A program made the position numbers and the translations under genes. A model generated the notes under the pieces. That model worked only from the letters and a program-made list of their open reading frames with translations. It ran no database searches and was not told the origin of the DNA. Of a DNA stretch of 64,000 nucleotides, positions 31,873-42,051 are shown piece by piece. The stretch spans positions 3,894,501 to 3,958,500 of the forward strand of contig NZ_JALJWR010000001.1 of the NCBI RefSeq assembly GCF_024169315.1. Reading direction: 5' to 3'. The DNA is from Pseudomonas migulae. Lineage in GTDB: Bacteria > Pseudomonadota > Gammaproteobacteria > Pseudomonadales > Pseudomonadaceae. Each line of letters opens with the position of its first letter. Position 1 is the stretch's first letter.

Positions 31873-32850
31873 TCAAGGCAACAAAACAGTCGAACCAGTC
31901 GTCCGCCGCGCCGACAACTCTGTCTGCGCCTTCGCCGCGTCAACCAGCGAGTATTTCTGGCTGATGTCCACCGTCAACTTCCCGCTGATGATCATCTCGA
32001 ACAGCTCATCCGCCATCCGCTGCAGGTTCTCGGCGTTGTTGGCGTAAGTCGCCAGTGTCGGACGGGTCACGTACAGCGAGCCTTTCGCCGACAAAATCCC
32101 CAGGTTCACGCCGTCTACGGCACCCGACGCATTGCCGAAACTCACCACCAGACCCCGAGGTGCGGCGCTGTCCAGCGACGTCAGCCAGGTGTCCTTGCCG
32201 ACGCCGTCGTACACCACCGGGACTTTTTTCCCGTCAGTCAATTCCAGCACGCGTTGTGCGACGTTTTCATGGCTGTAGTCGATGGTCGCCCATGCACCGT
32301 TGGCTTTTGCCAGCGCGGCTTTCTCCGGCGAGCTGACCGTACCGATCAACTTCACGCCCAAGGCCCGGGCCCATTGGCAGGCCAGGGAACCAACACCTCC
32401 GGCCGCTGCGTGAAACAGGATGGTTTCGCCGCCCTTGAGTTCATAGGTCTGACGCAACAGGTACTGCACGGTCAGGCCCTTGAGCATTACCCCGGCAGCC
32501 TGTTCGAAGCTGATCGCGTCCGGAAGGTGTACCAGATTGGCCTCCGGCAACACGTGAACTTCGCTGTAGGCGCCCAGCGGGCCGCTGCCGTATGCCACGC
32601 GGTCGCCGACCTTGAAGCGGGTGACTTCACTGCCCACCGCCTCGACCACGCCCGCACCTTCCGAACCCACACCCGACGGCAAGGCGGGTGGCGCATAGAG
32701 ACCACTACGGAAATATGTGTCGATGAAGTTCAGGCCGATGGCCTTGTTGGTGACGCGGACCTGCTGCGGGCCGGGCTCGGCAGGCTGGTAATCCACATAC
32801 TCGAGCACTTCGGGGCCGCCATGGGCGCGGAACTGGATACGCTTTGCCAT
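31873..32850 (-). CDS. qor: NADPH:quinone oxidoreductase, zinc-free MDR family
   Basis: Medium-chain reductase of 325 residues. It starts MAKRIQFRAHGGPEVLEYVDY. The nucleotide-binding motif is AAAGGVGSLACQWARALG (about 148-165). Zinc-binding cysteines of the alcohol dehydrogenases are absent, as in quinone reductases. It reduces quinones using NADPH. It is divergent from hemF with 178 bases between, including an ANR-like box, so the two may share control. Confidence 0.92.
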   Translation of the reverse strand: MAKRIQFRAHGGPEVLEYVDYQPAEPGPQQVRVTNKAIGLNFIDTYFRSGLYAPPALPSGVGSEGAGVVEAVGSEVTRFKVGDRVAYGSGPLGAYSEVHVLPEANLVHLPDAISFEQAAGVMLKGLTVQYLLRQTYELKGGETILFHAAAGGVGSLACQWARALGVKLIGTVSSPEKAALAKANGAWATIDYSHENVAQRVLELTDGKKVPVVYDGVGKDTWLTSLDSAAPRGLVVSFGNASGAVDGVNLGILSAKGSLYVTRPTLATYANNAENLQRMADELFEMIISGKLTVDISQKYSLVDAAKAQTELSARRTTGSTVLLP

Positions 32851-32915
32851 CAGAACTCTCCTTAGGTCATAGCTACTAGAGGTGTAGCGCGAAGCGCTCT
32901 ATCGGACTCCTAAGC

Positions 32916-32929
32916 TTGATCCCCGTCAA
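32916..32929. promoter_or_regulatory. ANR/DNR-type box upstream of hemF
   Basis: TTGATccccGTCAA matches the consensus TTGATNNNNATCAA at 9 of 10 defined positions and lies 100 bases before the hemF start. Anr/Dnr control of hemF is established in P. aeruginosa, so an oxygen-responsive site is expected here. Confidence 0.75.
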
Positions 32930-33004
32930 CTGCGGCAGGCCCATCTGCGATGGTATGCTACGCGCCCATTTGCGCCGGCCCTGCTCCGAAGGCGCGCCGC
33001 GTAG

Positions 33005-33943
<939 letters not shown>

Positions 33944-33956
33944 ACGAGGAATCCTG

Positions 33957-34778
33957 ATGGACCGTTACGTCGTATTCGGTAACCCGATTGGCCACAGCAA
34001 GTCGCCACTGATCCATCGTCTGTTCGCCGAGCAGACTGCTCAGCAACTGGACTACAGCACTTCGCTGGCACCGCTCGACGATTTTTCCGACTTTGCCCGG
34101 GCGTTTTTCCTTGAAGGGCGCGGGGCGAATGTGACGGTGCCGTTCAAGGAAGAAGCGTTTCGTCTGGCACACAGTCTGACGGCGCGAGCGCAGCGGGCCG
34201 GTGCGGTGAACACCCTGAGCAAACTCGCCGATGGCACGCTGCTGGGCGACAACACCGATGGCGCCGGGCTGGTGCGCGACCTGACGGTCAACGCCGGATT
34301 CAGTCTCAAGGACAAACGCATCCTGTTGCTCGGCGCGGGTGGCGCAGTGCGCGGTGCGCTTGAACCCCTGCTGGCCGAGCAGCCGGCCTCGGTGATCATC
34401 GCGAACCGCACGGTGGATAAAGCCGAGTTGCTGGCGGAGTTGTTCGCGGATCTGGGGCCGGTGTCGGCCAGTGGTTTCGATTGGCTGCAGGAGCCGGTGG
34501 ACCTGATCATCAACGCGACATCCGCCAGCCTGACAGGTGATGTACCGCCGATTGCCGGCAGTTTGATCGAGCCGGGCAAGACCGTTTGCTACGACATGAT
34601 GTACAGCAAGGAGCCGACCTCTTTCTGCCGCTGGGCTACGGAGCATGGTGCGGCAGTGTCGATGGATGGCCTGGGGATGCTCGCTGAACAAGCGGCAGAA
34701 GCGTTCTTCCTGTGGCGCGGTGTGCGCCCGGACACGGCGCCGGTGCTGGCCGAACTACGCCGCCAACTGGCTGCATAA
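33957..34778 (+). CDS. aroE: Shikimate dehydrogenase
   Basis: NADP-dependent enzyme of aromatic amino acid synthesis (273 residues). It starts [24 protein letters not shown]; Lys65-type catalytic region [11 protein letters not shown] and the NADP-binding [15 protein letters not shown] (about 123-137) are intact, as is [13 protein letters not shown]. It lies downstream of hemF in the same operon, the common order in pseudomonads. Confidence 0.96.
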   Translation: MDRYVVFGNPIGHSKSPLIHRLFAEQTAQQLDYSTSLAPLDDFSDFARAFFLEGRGANVTVPFKEEAFRLAHSLTARAQRAGAVNTLSKLADGTLLGDNTDGAGLVRDLTVNAGFSLKDKRILLLGAGGAVRGALEPLLAEQPASVIIANRTVDKAELLAELFADLGPVSASGFDWLQEPVDLIINATSASLTGDVPPIAGSLIEPGKTVCYDMMYSKEPTSFCRWATEHGAAVSMDGLGMLAEQAAEAFFLWRGVRPDTAPVLAELRRQLAA

Positions 34779-34780
34779 AC

Positions 34781-34843
34781 CTGTAGGAGCGAGGCTTGCC
34801 CGCGAAGGCGTCCTCAAGTTCGCCAAAAGCTTCGCTCCTACAA
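34781..34843. repeat. REP element
   Basis: TGTAGGAGCGAGGCTTGCCC with a facing partial copy (AAGCTTCGCTCCTACA) between convergent aroE and the SulP gene. The arms match over about ten bases. Confidence 0.75.
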
Positions 34844-34852
34844 GGACGGTGT

Positions 34853-36421
34853 TTAATCTTCGAAACGGATCGGGCATTTCTCCGCCCCTTCCAGCTTCCT
34901 CAACTCTTCCACCACCGGCGGCCGCGCTCCGCGCAGGGTCAGGCTGCGGTCCTGCTTGCGCAGTCGGCGAGCCTCCTGGTGCAGCATTTCCACACCCGAA
35001 TAGTCGATGAAGTTGATGTGCTGCGCCTCGATCACCACGCGCGCGCCGTGCATCCGTTGCAGGCGCACTTGCAGGTAATGGCTGGCGCCGAAGAAGATCG
35101 AACCGCCGACCCGCAGAATGTCTTCATCGCCGTCGCGCCAGTGCTGTACGCGCGGTTGTGAGGTGCGCTTGAGGTAGAAAAACAGGGACGCGAGCACGCC
35201 GGCGTAGATAGCTGTCTGCAACTCCAGCAACAGCGTGGCGACACAGGTCAGCGCCATCACCACGAACTCGGCGCGGCTAACCCGCAGCAACGCGCGAATG
35301 CCGCGATGGTCGACCAAGCCCCAGGCGATCAACAGAATGCTGCCGGCCATGGCCGGAATCGGGATATGCGCAATCAGGTGGGCGCCGAAGATCGCGAAAA
35401 GCGCTACCCACATGGCCGAAAAAACCCCTGCCAGCGGTGAGCAGGCACCCGCTTCGTAGCTCAGTCCCGAGCGTGTGAAGGATCCGGCTGACAGCGACCC
35501 GGAGAAAAACGCACCGACCATGTTCGACAAACCCTGGGCGCGGACTTCCTGATTGGCATCGAGCAACTGCTGCGACCGCGCCGACAAGGAGCGGGCAATC
35601 GACAGACTCGTCACCAGCCCGAGCATCCCGACCGCCACGGCGCTGGGCAACAGACGCAGGATCAGATCCAGGTCCAGCGGCAACGGGCTGAAGGGTGGCA
35701 GCCGCCCGACAAACGCGCTGACCAACTGCACATGACCAAACATGGATGGCCAGAGCCACACCAGCAATCCGCTCAAGACCAGGGTGATCAACAGCGTTGG
35801 CCAACGCGGCATCAGCAGTTTCAGCGTCACCCCGACAACGACAGTCGCCAGGCCCAGCATCAGCGAGGGTTGATCCACCTCGCCGAGATGCCTGAACAGC
35901 ATCGTGAAACTGTCCAGCGCCGTGGCCTGGTTGGGCAAGTCCAGCCCCAGCAGGTTGGGCATTTGGCCTATGGCAATCACCACCGCGGCGCCAAGGGTGA
36001 AACCGAGCACTACCGAGTGCGAGACGAAATTCACCAGAGCACCGAATCGCAGCAAACCCAGCAGCCACTGGAAAATGCCGGCGAGGAGCGTCAGAAGCAG
36101 GATCAGCGTGATGTAGTCCTTGGACGCTGGAACGGCCAGAGGACTGACGCTGGCGTACAGGACAATCGAAATGGCTGCCGTAGGGCCGCAGATCAGATGC
36201 CACGACGACCCCCAGAGGCAGGCGATCAGCACCGGGATGATCGCGGCGTACAAGCCGTATTCCGGTGGGAGACCGGCGATCAGCGCGTAGGCAATGGATT
36301 GCGGCAACGCGAGAATGGCGCCGCTGAGACCGACAATCAGATCACGACCGACGCTGGCGCGGGTCTGCCGCGGCAACCACGTGAGGAAGGGAAAGAGTGA
36401 GTGGCGGCTGGGGAAGGCCAT
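34853..36421 (-). CDS. SulP family anion transporter
   Basis: Inner-membrane protein of 522 residues with 11-12 hydrophobic helices followed by a C-terminal STAS domain (about 415-515: INFIDYSGVEMLHQEARRLR). The SulP signature lies in VGLSGAILALPQSIAYALIAGLPPEYGLYAAIIPVLIACLWG. The start is at MAFPSRHSLFPFLTW; an upstream Met 23 codons away is less likely. Its neighbours are choline-sulfate genes, so it may move sulfate released by BetC, or choline sulfate itself; this is inference. PAO1 has a like gene at the same place (PA0029). Confidence 0.9.
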   Translation of the reverse strand: MAFPSRHSLFPFLTWLPRQTRASVGRDLIVGLSGAILALPQSIAYALIAGLPPEYGLYAAIIPVLIACLWGSSWHLICGPTAAISIVLYASVSPLAVPASKDYITLILLLTLLAGIFQWLLGLLRFGALVNFVSHSVVLGFTLGAAVVIAIGQMPNLLGLDLPNQATALDSFTMLFRHLGEVDQPSLMLGLATVVVGVTLKLLMPRWPTLLITLVLSGLLVWLWPSMFGHVQLVSAFVGRLPPFSPLPLDLDLILRLLPSAVAVGMLGLVTSLSIARSLSARSQQLLDANQEVRAQGLSNMVGAFFSGSLSAGSFTRSGLSYEAGACSPLAGVFSAMWVALFAIFGAHLIAHIPIPAMAGSILLIAWGLVDHRGIRALLRVSRAEFVVMALTCVATLLLELQTAIYAGVLASLFFYLKRTSQPRVQHWRDGDEDILRVGGSIFFGASHYLQVRLQRMHGARVVIEAQHINFIDYSGVEMLHQEARRLRKQDRSLTLRGARPPVVEELRKLEGAEKCPIRFED

Positions 36422-36470
36422 GGGTCCTCTCGGATGGGGTTTTGCGCAAGGGTAGCAGCACGACGCGATC

Positions 36471-36579
36471 ATTGTGGCGAGGGGATTCATCCCCGTTCGG
36501 CTGCGCAGCAGTCGTTTATCGATTGCAGGAGTTTGGGGCCGCTTCGCAGCCCAACGGGGATAAATCCCCTCGCCACAGT
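36471..36579. repeat. REP pair of a second family
   Basis: GTGGCGAGGGGATTCATCCC and the inverted GGGGATAAATCCCCTCGCCA face each other across about 70 bases. This core differs from the GAGCGGGCTTGCCCGCGAA family seen elsewhere in the window. It lies in the gap between choX and the SulP gene. Confidence 0.85.
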
Positions 36580-36607
36580 GGGTGAACTGTATTGAGGGGC
36601 TGGGAAA

Positions 36608-37528
36608 TTAGAGCTTGGCTTTTACGGCCGGTAACGCATCCTTCCCGTCCACGGTCTTCACGCCATCCAGCCACTTGTCCAGCACCGCCGGATTAGCCTT
36701 GATCCAAGCCTTGGCGGCGTCCGCATTGCTGACCTTCTTGTTCACCACATCCGCCATGATGCTGTTCTCCATCTCCTGAGTGAAACTCAGGTTGGTGAGC
36801 AGCTTGCCGACGTTCGGGCAGGCCTGTGCATAACCTTTGCGGGTCAGTGTGTGGACGCTGCCGGTGTCGCCAAAATATTTCTCGCCACCCTTGAGGTAAT
36901 GCATTTTCAACTGCACGTTCATCGGGTGCGGCGTCCAGCCGAGGAAGGTCACGAACTTCTGCTTCTTCACCGCGCGAGACACTTCGGCCAGCATCGCCTG
37001 CTCGCTGGACTCGACGAGTTTCCACTGGCCCATGTCGAAGTCGTTCTTCTTGATGATCTCTTGCAGCGAAATGTTCGCCGGAGCCCCGGAGCCGATGCCG
37101 TAGATCTTCTTGTCGAACTTGTCAGCGAACTTGTTCAGGTCGGCAAAGTTATGCACACCCGCGTCCCAGACGTAGTCCGGGACAGCCAGTGTGAACTCGG
37201 TGCCGTCGAGGTTCTTTGCCAGTTGCGTGACATCGCCAGTGGCCACGAACTTGTCGTAGAAACCCTGTTGCGCCGGCATCCAGTTCCCGAGGAACACGTC
37301 GACCTGGCCATCCTTCAAACCACCAAAGGTAATCGGCACCGCGAGGGTATCGACTTTGGCCTTGTAGCCCATGCCGTCCAGCAGAAACCCGGTGATGGCG
37401 TTGGTGGCGGCGATGTCGCTCCAGCCAGGATCGGCCATTTTCACCGTCTCGCAGCTTTGATCGGCATACGCCGACGCACTGCCCAGAGCCAGCAGCCCGA
37501 CCGTCAGTACTGTGGATAACTTTTGCAT
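36608..37528 (-). CDS. Choline ABC transporter substrate-binding protein
   Basis: Periplasmic binding protein of 306 residues, ChoX/OpuAC family. A signal peptide (MQKLSTVLTVGLLALGSASAYA) precedes a mature protein with family features such as VKMADPGWSDIAATNAITGFLLDGMGY and VFLGNWMPAQQGF. Aromatic residues of the choline cage (W, Y) are frequent. No permease or ATPase gene is adjacent, so it may use components coded elsewhere. It begins 16 bases after betC. Confidence 0.9.
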   Translation of the reverse strand: MQKLSTVLTVGLLALGSASAYADQSCETVKMADPGWSDIAATNAITGFLLDGMGYKAKVDTLAVPITFGGLKDGQVDVFLGNWMPAQQGFYDKFVATGDVTQLAKNLDGTEFTLAVPDYVWDAGVHNFADLNKFADKFDKKIYGIGSGAPANISLQEIIKKNDFDMGQWKLVESSEQAMLAEVSRAVKKQKFVTFLGWTPHPMNVQLKMHYLKGGEKYFGDTGSVHTLTRKGYAQACPNVGKLLTNLSFTQEMENSIMADVVNKKVSNADAAKAWIKANPAVLDKWLDGVKTVDGKDALPAVKAKL

Positions 37529-37544
37529 GGACTTCCCCTTAACA

Positions 37545-39059
37545 TTATTGGTTTTGGCAGGGTTGTGGATAACGTGCTTTGCGTTCCAGGTCGTCGAGAT
37601 CGATGTGGTTGCGCATGTACTGCTGACTGGCGTCCACCAGGGGCTGGTGATCCCAGCTCTTCAGCTTGCCGATGGTCAGCGCGTCGGCGACGAATCGCCG
37701 ACGACGCTGGCTCGCGAGCACCTGTTGGTGTATCGCCGGAATGTTCCATTTGGCCCGCGCTTCGGCCAGAAATTCCTCGAACAGTGGCCGATGTTGCGGC
37801 GACTGGCTGAGTTCTTCCTGCTCACGCGGGTCGTTGTGTACGTCGAAGAGTAGGCACGGGTCGTCTTCGCTGTAGATGAATTTGTAGGCGCCGCGACGAA
37901 TCATCATCAACGGGCTGATGGTGCCTTCGGCCATGTATTCGCCAAAGACTTCATCATGACCGCCCTGCCCTTGCAGGTGCGAAACCAGCGAGCGGCCGTC
38001 CAGTGGCAGGCCCGGCTCCAGCGAGCCGCCGGCCAACTCCACAAAGGTTGGCAACAAGTCAGCGGTGGAGACCGCCGCGCTGACCCGGCCGGCGCCGAAC
38101 TGCCCCGGAGCACTTATCAACAGGGGGACTCGCGCGGCCATTTCAAACCAATGCATTTTGTACCAGAGCCCGCGCTCGCCGAGCATGTCGCCGTGGTCAC
38201 CGGAGAAAACGATGACGGTGTCGTCTATAAGGCCGGTTTCTTCGAGTGTTTGCAGGAGTTTGCCGACGTTGCTGTCGATATAGCTGCACGCTCCAAAGTA
38301 CGCACGGCGCGCATCCCGAATCTTATCCACAGGCAGCGGTTTGTCCCACAGGTCGTAGACTTTGAGCAAACGCTGGGAGTGCGGATCGAGTTCGGTTTGC
38401 GCCGGCGTCTGCGGCAACGGGATATCGGCATCGTCGTACATATCCCAGAACGCCTTGGGAATCGTGTACGGATCGTGTGGGTGAGTCATCGACACGGTCA
38501 GGCAGAACGGCTGGTCGCCATCCTCACGAATGTGATCGAACAGGTATTGCTGGGCCTTGAACACCACCTCTTCGTCGAAATCCAGCTGGTTGGTGCGCAC
38601 ACACGGTCCGGCTTGCAACACCGACGACATGTTGTGGTACCAGGTCGGACGCACGTCCGGTTCGTCCCAGTTCACTGCCCAACCGTAATCGGCCGGGTAA
38701 ATATCACTGGTCAGGCGTTCTTCGTAACCATGGAGTTGGTCCGGACCGCAGAAGTGCATCTTGCCGGACAGCGCGGTGCGGTAGCCGAGGCGCCGCAGGT
38801 AGTGGGCGTAAGTCGGCACATCGGCGGGGAAATCGGCCGCGTTGTCGTAGGCGCCGATCTTGCTCGGCAACTGACCGCTGACCAGGGTAAAACGCGACGG
38901 CGCGCAGAGTGGGCTGTTGCAATAAGCGGCGTCGAACACCACGCCTTGCGCGGCGAGGCGGCTGAGATTCGGCAGTTTGATTGGCGAAGGACCGTAGAAC
39001 GGCAACATTGGCGCGGCCATTTGATCGGCCATGATGAAAAGAATGTTCTTGCGCTTCAT
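37545..39059 (-). CDS. betC: Choline-sulfatase
   Basis: Sulfatase (504 residues) that hydrolyses choline-O-sulfate to choline and sulfate, feeding the glycine-betaine pathway. The formylglycine motif CAPSR (Cys52) and the metal-binding residues of LFIMADQ and FSGDHGDMLGERGLW are present. It starts at MKRKNILFIMADQMAAPMLPFYG. It is the first gene of betC-choX and is divergent from a LysR regulator. Confidence 0.95.
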   Translation of the reverse strand: MKRKNILFIMADQMAAPMLPFYGPSPIKLPNLSRLAAQGVVFDAAYCNSPLCAPSRFTLVSGQLPSKIGAYDNAADFPADVPTYAHYLRRLGYRTALSGKMHFCGPDQLHGYEERLTSDIYPADYGWAVNWDEPDVRPTWYHNMSSVLQAGPCVRTNQLDFDEEVVFKAQQYLFDHIREDGDQPFCLTVSMTHPHDPYTIPKAFWDMYDDADIPLPQTPAQTELDPHSQRLLKVYDLWDKPLPVDKIRDARRAYFGACSYIDSNVGKLLQTLEETGLIDDTVIVFSGDHGDMLGERGLWYKMHWFEMAARVPLLISAPGQFGAGRVSAAVSTADLLPTFVELAGGSLEPGLPLDGRSLVSHLQGQGGHDEVFGEYMAEGTISPLMMIRRGAYKFIYSEDDPCLLFDVHNDPREQEELSQSPQHRPLFEEFLAEARAKWNIPAIHQQVLASQRRRRFVADALTIGKLKSWDHQPLVDASQQYMRNHIDLDDLERKARYPQPCQNQ

Positions 39060-39173
39060 GTGATCGCGGCATTCCATAGTGAATATTTATGCGAGAGTGC
39101 TGCGATCGAGCATGGAGTCCATGCACTTTGTGGTAAAGCCCATGCCAGGCAATGACTAGGATAAGCACAGCTT

Positions 39174-40124
39174 ATGTATGACGCTCTGGGTGATTTGTCC
39201 CTTGATCTGCTCCGTGCCTTCGAGGCCGCGGCGCGCCAGCGCAGCTTCACCGCAGCGGCGGTTGAGCTCGGCACCACGCAACCGGCGATCAGCCAGCAGA
39301 TCAAACGGCTGGAAGATCAGCTCGCCACACGGCTGTTCGATCGCATTTATCGCGGCATCGAATTGACTGAGGCGGGGGCGATTCTTTTCGAGCAAGTTCA
39401 ACTCGGTTTACAGAATATCGACGCAGGATTGAGCGCAATCAGCGCACAGCACCAGCATGAAGTGTTGCAGGTTGCCACCGATTTCGCCTTCGCCGCCTAC
39501 TGGCTGATGCCCCGTCTGCACCGCTTTCATGCGGCCAATCCGCAAGTGGACGTCAGCCTGGTCACCAGCGAACGCAGCCTCAATATGCTGCGCACGGATA
39601 TTGATGTGGCGGTGCTGTTCGGCGATGGGCGTTTTAAACAGGGTGAAAGCCATTGGCTGTTCAGCGAAGAAGTGTTTCCGGTGTGCAGTCCGCTGCTGTT
39701 GAAGGACCGTGCCCTGCCCTTGCCTGCACAGGCGCTGCTGGAATTCCCGCTGCTGCACCTGCGGGGTGAAAACAGTAGCAACTGGTTCGACTGGAGCGGC
39801 GTGTTTCGCGAGTTGGGCATCACGTCGGCGCCAGCGCCCGGTCAATTACGCTTCGACAATTACACACTGCTGATTCAAGCGGCGATTGGCGGCCAAGGCG
39901 TGGCGATTGGTTGGCGGCACCTTGTGGATAACTTGCTCGCGCAAGGTTTGTTGTGTCGACCGATTGCCGATACGGTGATGTCCCGGCAGGGTTATTACGT
40001 GGTCCTGCCCCAGCGCAAACGGCGTGGGGCATTGATTCAACAGTTTGTGGACTGGTTGATGGCGGAACAGGCCAGCAGTGCGCAATCGCTCAATGGTCTG
40101 CCGTTGCCTTCTATCGCTGTGTGA
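39174..40124 (+). CDS. LysR-family transcriptional regulator of the choline-sulfate locus
   Basis: LysR-type regulator of 316 residues. The N-terminal winged HTH is LLRAFEAAARQRSFTAAAVELGTTQPAISQQIKRLEDQL (about 12-50). The rest is a periplasmic-binding-like effector domain. It is divergent from betC with 114 bases between starts, the classic place for the activator of that operon. The effector is likely choline or choline sulfate, an inference from the context. Confidence 0.88.
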   Translation: MYDALGDLSLDLLRAFEAAARQRSFTAAAVELGTTQPAISQQIKRLEDQLATRLFDRIYRGIELTEAGAILFEQVQLGLQNIDAGLSAISAQHQHEVLQVATDFAFAAYWLMPRLHRFHAANPQVDVSLVTSERSLNMLRTDIDVAVLFGDGRFKQGESHWLFSEEVFPVCSPLLLKDRALPLPAQALLEFPLLHLRGENSSNWFDWSGVFRELGITSAPAPGQLRFDNYTLLIQAAIGGQGVAIGWRHLVDNLLAQGLLCRPIADTVMSRQGYYVVLPQRKRRGALIQQFVDWLMAEQASSAQSLNGLPLPSIAV

Positions 40125-40157
40125 GCACGGAAAAGATCGCCCGAACGCGGCCTTTTA

Positions 40158-40820
40158 CTAGTCCGAAGTCGCAATGAAATTAACGTGTTCGCCAACGTGC
40201 AGATTCATGTGCAGCTCATCGGCAATACCCGCCGCGACGCGGCTCAACCGCTGAAGCGGTTCGGCCAACCCTGGTTCCAGGCTGCTGCTGACCTGACTGA
40301 AATGCTCGATTGTCAGCCCCGCTACGCCGCGTGGCGCATTGACCATCGTCCAGTGCAACGCGCTGCCTTGCAGCGCATCGCGGATTTCCTCCGCCGCGTG
40401 GCGTTGCAGTTGATCCTCGATCTGCGGATCGTCCAGCACCTCGAAGTCCCCCACCAGAAACAGTCTGGCGATGCCGGCGGCTTCCATGCCATCGATGAGT
40501 GCATCGACCGCCAGTACTTGTTCGACGGGACCCAGCAGGATGGATTTTTCTACATGCTCGCTGTTGAACGGCAACCCGGGTGCGTCCAGTAGACAGATGA
40601 CGGCCGAGCAGCCCGCCACGCTTTGCTTCACTCGCTCGGAGTCAAACAGATCGCCGGTCTTGGCGCGCAAACCGGGGCGCGGCGCCAGCGCCGTCAGGTC
40701 GTCGAGAATGGCGATCACTTCATGTTGGCGCCGCAGCATTTCAGCCATCAGCGCACTGCCCAAGCTACTCATGGCACCATACAGCACCACTTTTATCACT
40801 GGGGTTTCGGCATTTTTCAT
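40158..40820 (-). CDS. NAD(P)-binding Rossmann-fold protein
   Basis: A 220-residue protein starting MKNAETPVIKVVLYGAMSSLGS. The N-terminal glycine pattern GAMSSLGSALMAEML and the DAPGLPF region suggest an NAD(P)H-binding fold of the NmrA/SDR-like type. It lacks the catalytic Tyr-X3-Lys of classical SDRs, so it may be a sensor or an atypical reductase. GGAG precedes the start. Its substrate is not recognisable. Confidence 0.65.
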   Translation of the reverse strand: MKNAETPVIKVVLYGAMSSLGSALMAEMLRRQHEVIAILDDLTALAPRPGLRAKTGDLFDSERVKQSVAGCSAVICLLDAPGLPFNSEHVEKSILLGPVEQVLAVDALIDGMEAAGIARLFLVGDFEVLDDPQIEDQLQRHAAEEIRDALQGSALHWTMVNAPRGVAGLTIEHFSQVSSSLEPGLAEPLQRLSRVAAGIADELHMNLHVGEHVNFIATSD

Positions 40821-40904
40821 GGCTGGGCTCCGCACTTTCCTACCTATATGGCGTGTGACCTGTAGGAATCGGTGAGGGTTCGACCGGGTTTCAGAGGGAT
40901 TCAG

Positions 40905-41231
40905 ATGCAACAGATCAAGGGCTATCACGCCCATGTGTATTTCGACGCCGCCTGCATTGATCAGGCGCGCGCGTTGTGTGAGCAAGCGGCGCAGCTATTC
41001 CCGCTAAAGATGGGGCGCGTGCACGAACGCCCGGTGGGGCCGCACCCGGACTGGAGCTGCCAGTTGGCATTCGGTCCGGAGATCATCGGCGACGTGTTGC
41101 CGTGGCTGGCCCTCAACCGCAAGGGCCTGGTGGTGTTCCTGCACCCGGACACCGGCGACGATCTGCTCGATCACACCGAGCATGCCATCTGGATGGGCGC
41201 GATTCGGCCACTGGATCTGTCTATTTTCTGA
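40905..41231 (+). CDS. DOPA 4,5-dioxygenase family protein
   Basis: A 108-residue protein starting MQQIKGYHAHVYFD. The family motif YHAHVYF and the C-terminal HTEHAIWMG histidines are present, consistent with a non-haem-iron fold related to fungal and plant DOPA dioxygenases. The bacterial substrate is unknown. It is divergent from the Rossmann-fold gene; the stop is directly followed by the stop of the convergent GFA-family gene. Confidence 0.85.
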   Translation: MQQIKGYHAHVYFDAACIDQARALCEQAAQLFPLKMGRVHERPVGPHPDWSCQLAFGPEIIGDVLPWLALNRKGLVVFLHPDTGDDLLDHTEHAIWMGAIRPLDLSIF

Positions 41232-41633
41232 TCACAGGGTTTCTTCGGCTTCACCCGGCAAGTGTTCGTCCAGGTGCAGCCATGGCAGACGGCTGTCGGT
41301 CCAGATATGCCGCTCGGCCGGGGCCTGCTCGGGATGATCGAGGGTGGCGATGGTCAGGTCGATGCTCTCGGGACTGAGCTGCGTGACCAAAGCAACCTGG
41401 GCCCCACAGGTCGGGCAGAAATAACGTACGCAGCTGGATGAGGAAACGTACTGCGCCGGTGTGCCTTTCACCCATTCGAAGGTGGAGGCGGGCACGGTGA
41501 TCCAGGTGGTCACGATCCCGCCGCTGACCCGTCGGCAAATCGAGCAGTGGCAGTGGGCGATGTCGTGCAAAGGGCCGCTGAATTGATAGCGGAGATGGCC
41601 GCAGTGGCAGCCACCTGTGTGAATGTCGCTCAT
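41232..41633 (-). CDS. GFA family (glutathione-dependent formaldehyde-activating enzyme-like) protein
   Basis: Small zinc-binding protein (133 residues). The two zinc sites are visible as CHCGHLRYQF with HCHCSICRR, and a later CPTCGAQ, the typical GFA/CENP-V pattern. Many members bind glutathione or small thiols; the actual substrate here is unknown. It ends where the dioxygenase-like gene ends, with the two stops side by side. Confidence 0.88.
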   Translation of the reverse strand: MSDIHTGGCHCGHLRYQFSGPLHDIAHCHCSICRRVSGGIVTTWITVPASTFEWVKGTPAQYVSSSSCVRYFCPTCGAQVALVTQLSPESIDLTIATLDHPEQAPAERHIWTDSRLPWLHLDEHLPGEAEETL

Positions 41634-41661
41634 GACCTTTCCTCCTGTTGCGATTTTACGG

Positions 41662-41744
41662 ACGCCTTCGCGAGCAAGCCCGCTCCCACAGTTGTTTTGT
41701 GTACGACGCTGAACCAGTGTGGGAGCAGGCTTGCTCGCGAAGGC
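41662..41744. repeat. REP palindrome pair
   Basis: GCGAGCAAGCCCGCTCCCAC and inverted GTGGGAGCAGGCTTGCTCGC face each other across about 30 bases, upstream of the GFA gene. Confidence 0.85.
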
Positions 41745-42051
41745 CTCAACCCGGTCTCACCCCCTGCCCCGGTCCGACGACCGGTTGCACATCCGGTCAA
41801 TGCTTTCATCGGCGAAAGCTCGGTGAAAGCTTCCCCGATTAGGATCGCCCTCACTGCCGGCAACAGACCGGTGGCCAATGCCAGTGTTTTATAGCTCGCA
41901 CGGCCCATTTAACAACAACAATGGTGACCCTGATGTCCTTTGCTACCCGCCGCTTCGCCGCAACTCCGCCCGTACGCCTCGTGCTTCCCGTTCTGCGCTG
42001 ACCCCACCCGGTTCGCCCATTCCCTAGCCGCGCTACGCCTGGAGTATTCCC
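41745..42051 (+). other. Region upstream of the citrate transporter
   Basis: About 300 bases without a convincing gene. It contains a possible 26-codon frame (41921-42001) without a ribosome binding site, which I do not call. Promoter elements were not recognised with confidence; CTGGAG at 42038-42043 is the ribosome binding site for the next gene. Confidence 0.4.

Noticed and set aside
41921..42001. 26-codon frame before the citrate transporter
   Set aside because: No ribosome binding site and no conserved feature; could only be tested by conservation.
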